A DNA stretch of 5,236 nt from Armatimonadota bacterium (GTDB lineage: Bacteria > Sysuimicrobiota > Sysuimicrobiia > Sysuimicrobiales > JACQTN01), in NCBI GenBank assembly GCA_016210785.1, contig JACQTN010000586.1:1-5236 (forward strand), written 5' to 3'. Position 1 is the stretch's first letter. Each line of letters opens with the position of its first letter. Position numbers and translations under genes: made by a program. The notes beneath the pieces are model-generated. The model searched no databases. It was given only the letters and a program-made list of their open reading frames with translations, and was not told where the DNA came from. Shown in pieces: positions 4,490 to 5,236 of this stretch.

Positions 4490-5236
4490 TCACCAAACGT
4501 GCGTCAGGCGGTGTCGGTTCTTTTGGAAGCGCCGGTAGGTGCGGAGCCAGGCCGCCCGCCGCGCCTCGCGGGTGTGGCCGGGGTGCGTGTACAGCCACTG
4601 CTGGAACCGGTCCACCGTGGCAATCCAGGGCAGAAATCGGGCGATTCCCTCCAGGCGCATCCGGTGGACCCGCCGCCGATCCGCGGAGGAGGGATAGAAC
4701 ACGTCCACGTGCGGGAGGGTCAACAGTTCCATCGCCATGGCCGCGACCTCGGCGAACTCGACGGGCGGATGCCGGTAGTCCAGCAGGGGCTCCTCCCGCG
4801 CCGCGAGGCTGTGGAAGGCGTGACCCGCTTCATGGGTCAAGACGCGGACATCGCGGTCCAGGCCCACGGCGTTCATGAACACGAACAGCCAGCGCCGGTC
4901 AGGAAGGTCTTCGTGGTAGGCGCCGGGAGCCTTTCCTCTGCGGTTCTCCAGGTCGAGCAGGCCCCGCGCCTGCAGGAACCGGAAGCAGTCGCCGAACTGT
5001 CCGTCCACCCGCGCAAAGACTTCTGCCGCGCACGTGACCAGGTCGCCTGCCGTAACAAATGGTTGCAGCGGTGGCCTGCCCTGCGGGTCCACCTCGAGAT
5101 CCCACGGGCGCAGCATCTCGACACCAAGGAGGGCCTGCCGTTCCCGGTTGAGCCGCGCAACGAGGGGCACAATGTGGGCGTCCACCGCCTCGTGGAAGCG
5201 CAAGCAGGCCGCCACGTCATAGTCGAACCGCTCATA
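4490..5236 (-). CDS. M3-family oligoendopeptidase; 5' partial at window edge, C-terminally truncated
   Basis: This is a zinc metallopeptidase of the M3 (thimet/PepF) type, which degrades short peptides in the cytoplasm. The frame is open to the right edge (it reads YERFDYDVAACLRFHEAV from 5236), so the GTG at 5215 is internal and the true start is outside. The zinc site HEAGH is at nt 4834-4820. The third ligand is the Glu of EFAEVAAM at nt 4750-4748, 24 residues after the second His, as in the family. LEGIARFLPWIATVDRFQQWLYTHPGHTRE matches conserved M3 sequence (split over nt about 4648-4560). After YRRF (about 4527) resemblance ends; QKNRHRLTHVW and a stop at 4490-4492 follow. The family normally continues 100-plus residues (DWSG.E, then the PFYY.EYG region with catalytic tyrosines). 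Neither other frame restores it. The product is probably inactive, so this is best seen as a pseudogene made by insertion or deletion next to the recombinase element. Confidence 0.87.
   Translation of the reverse strand, partial: YERFDYDVAACLRFHEAVDAHIVPLVARLNRERQALLGVEMLRPWDLEVDPQGRPPLQPFVTAGDLVTCAAEVFARVDGQFGDCFRFLQARGLLDLENRRGKAPGAYHEDLPDRRWLFVFMNAVGLDRDVRVLTHEAGHAFHSLAAREEPLLDYRHPPVEFAEVAAMAMELLTLPHVDVFYPSSADRRRVHRMRLEGIARFLPWIATVDRFQQWLYTHPGHTREARRAAWLRTYRRFQKNRHRLTHVW

Noticed and set aside
4474..4878. Plus-strand 134-codon frame
   Set aside because: Antisense of the M3 peptidase including its HEAGH site; Gly/Arg/Pro-rich.
1..5236. CRISPR array, rRNA, insertion-sequence ends with target duplications
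   Set aside because: No regularly spaced repeats, no rRNA-like sequence and no matching terminal inverted repeats with flanking duplications were found by eye.

Overview
This is a GC-rich bacterial window that reads as a decayed prophage or mobile-element junction. No marker identifies the host. High GC, strong GGAGG-type ribosome binding sites, and a soluble M3-type oligoendopeptidase of the kind common in Chloroflexi, Deinococcota and related soil or subsurface lineages fit such a host, but this is only a guess.

Layout from left to right. (1) Positions 1-1501 hold a phage terminase large subunit (GpA/TerL type). Its 5' end lies outside the window, and its reading frame is broken once, between about 640 and 690. 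The ATPase and zinc-finger half is therefore in one frame and the nuclease half in another. No portal, capsid or small-terminase gene follows. (2) Positions 1502-1985 are mostly non-coding, with a possible remnant of a DUF932-like N-terminus and then a leader. (3) Positions 1986-2903 encode a DUF932-family protein of 305 residues. (4) Positions 2904-3185 form a structured intergenic region ending in a hairpin that buries the next gene's Shine-Dalgarno sequence. (5) Positions 3186-4133 encode an apparently intact tyrosine recombinase (XerC/XerD-like) with all six catalytic residues. (6) Positions 4134-4489 are non-coding and carry inverted and short direct repeats. (7) Positions 4490 to the right edge, on the minus strand, hold an M3 oligoendopeptidase gene whose 5' end is outside the window. 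Its 3' end is cut short: the HEAGH zinc site is present, but the last 100-plus residues of the family are gone.

The main non-obvious signal is that the regions upstream of the DUF932 gene and of the recombinase gene are related. Both carry a CTGC..AG..ATCAT(T)GGGCTCG(GGG)CCCAC block, a CCGTTTTGGC..G.GTGCATCA block, and a GGAG(G)GAGACCC ribosome-binding segment directly abutting the start codon. In the recombinase copy the block spacing is enlarged by a stretch holding strong hairpins, and the Shine-Dalgarno is in a 12-bp stem. The DUF932 gene and recombinase may therefore be two units of one module with a duplicated control or recombination region, inserted between phage and chromosomal remnants. 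Whether the repeat is a leader, an operator or a recombinase site cannot be settled from this window.
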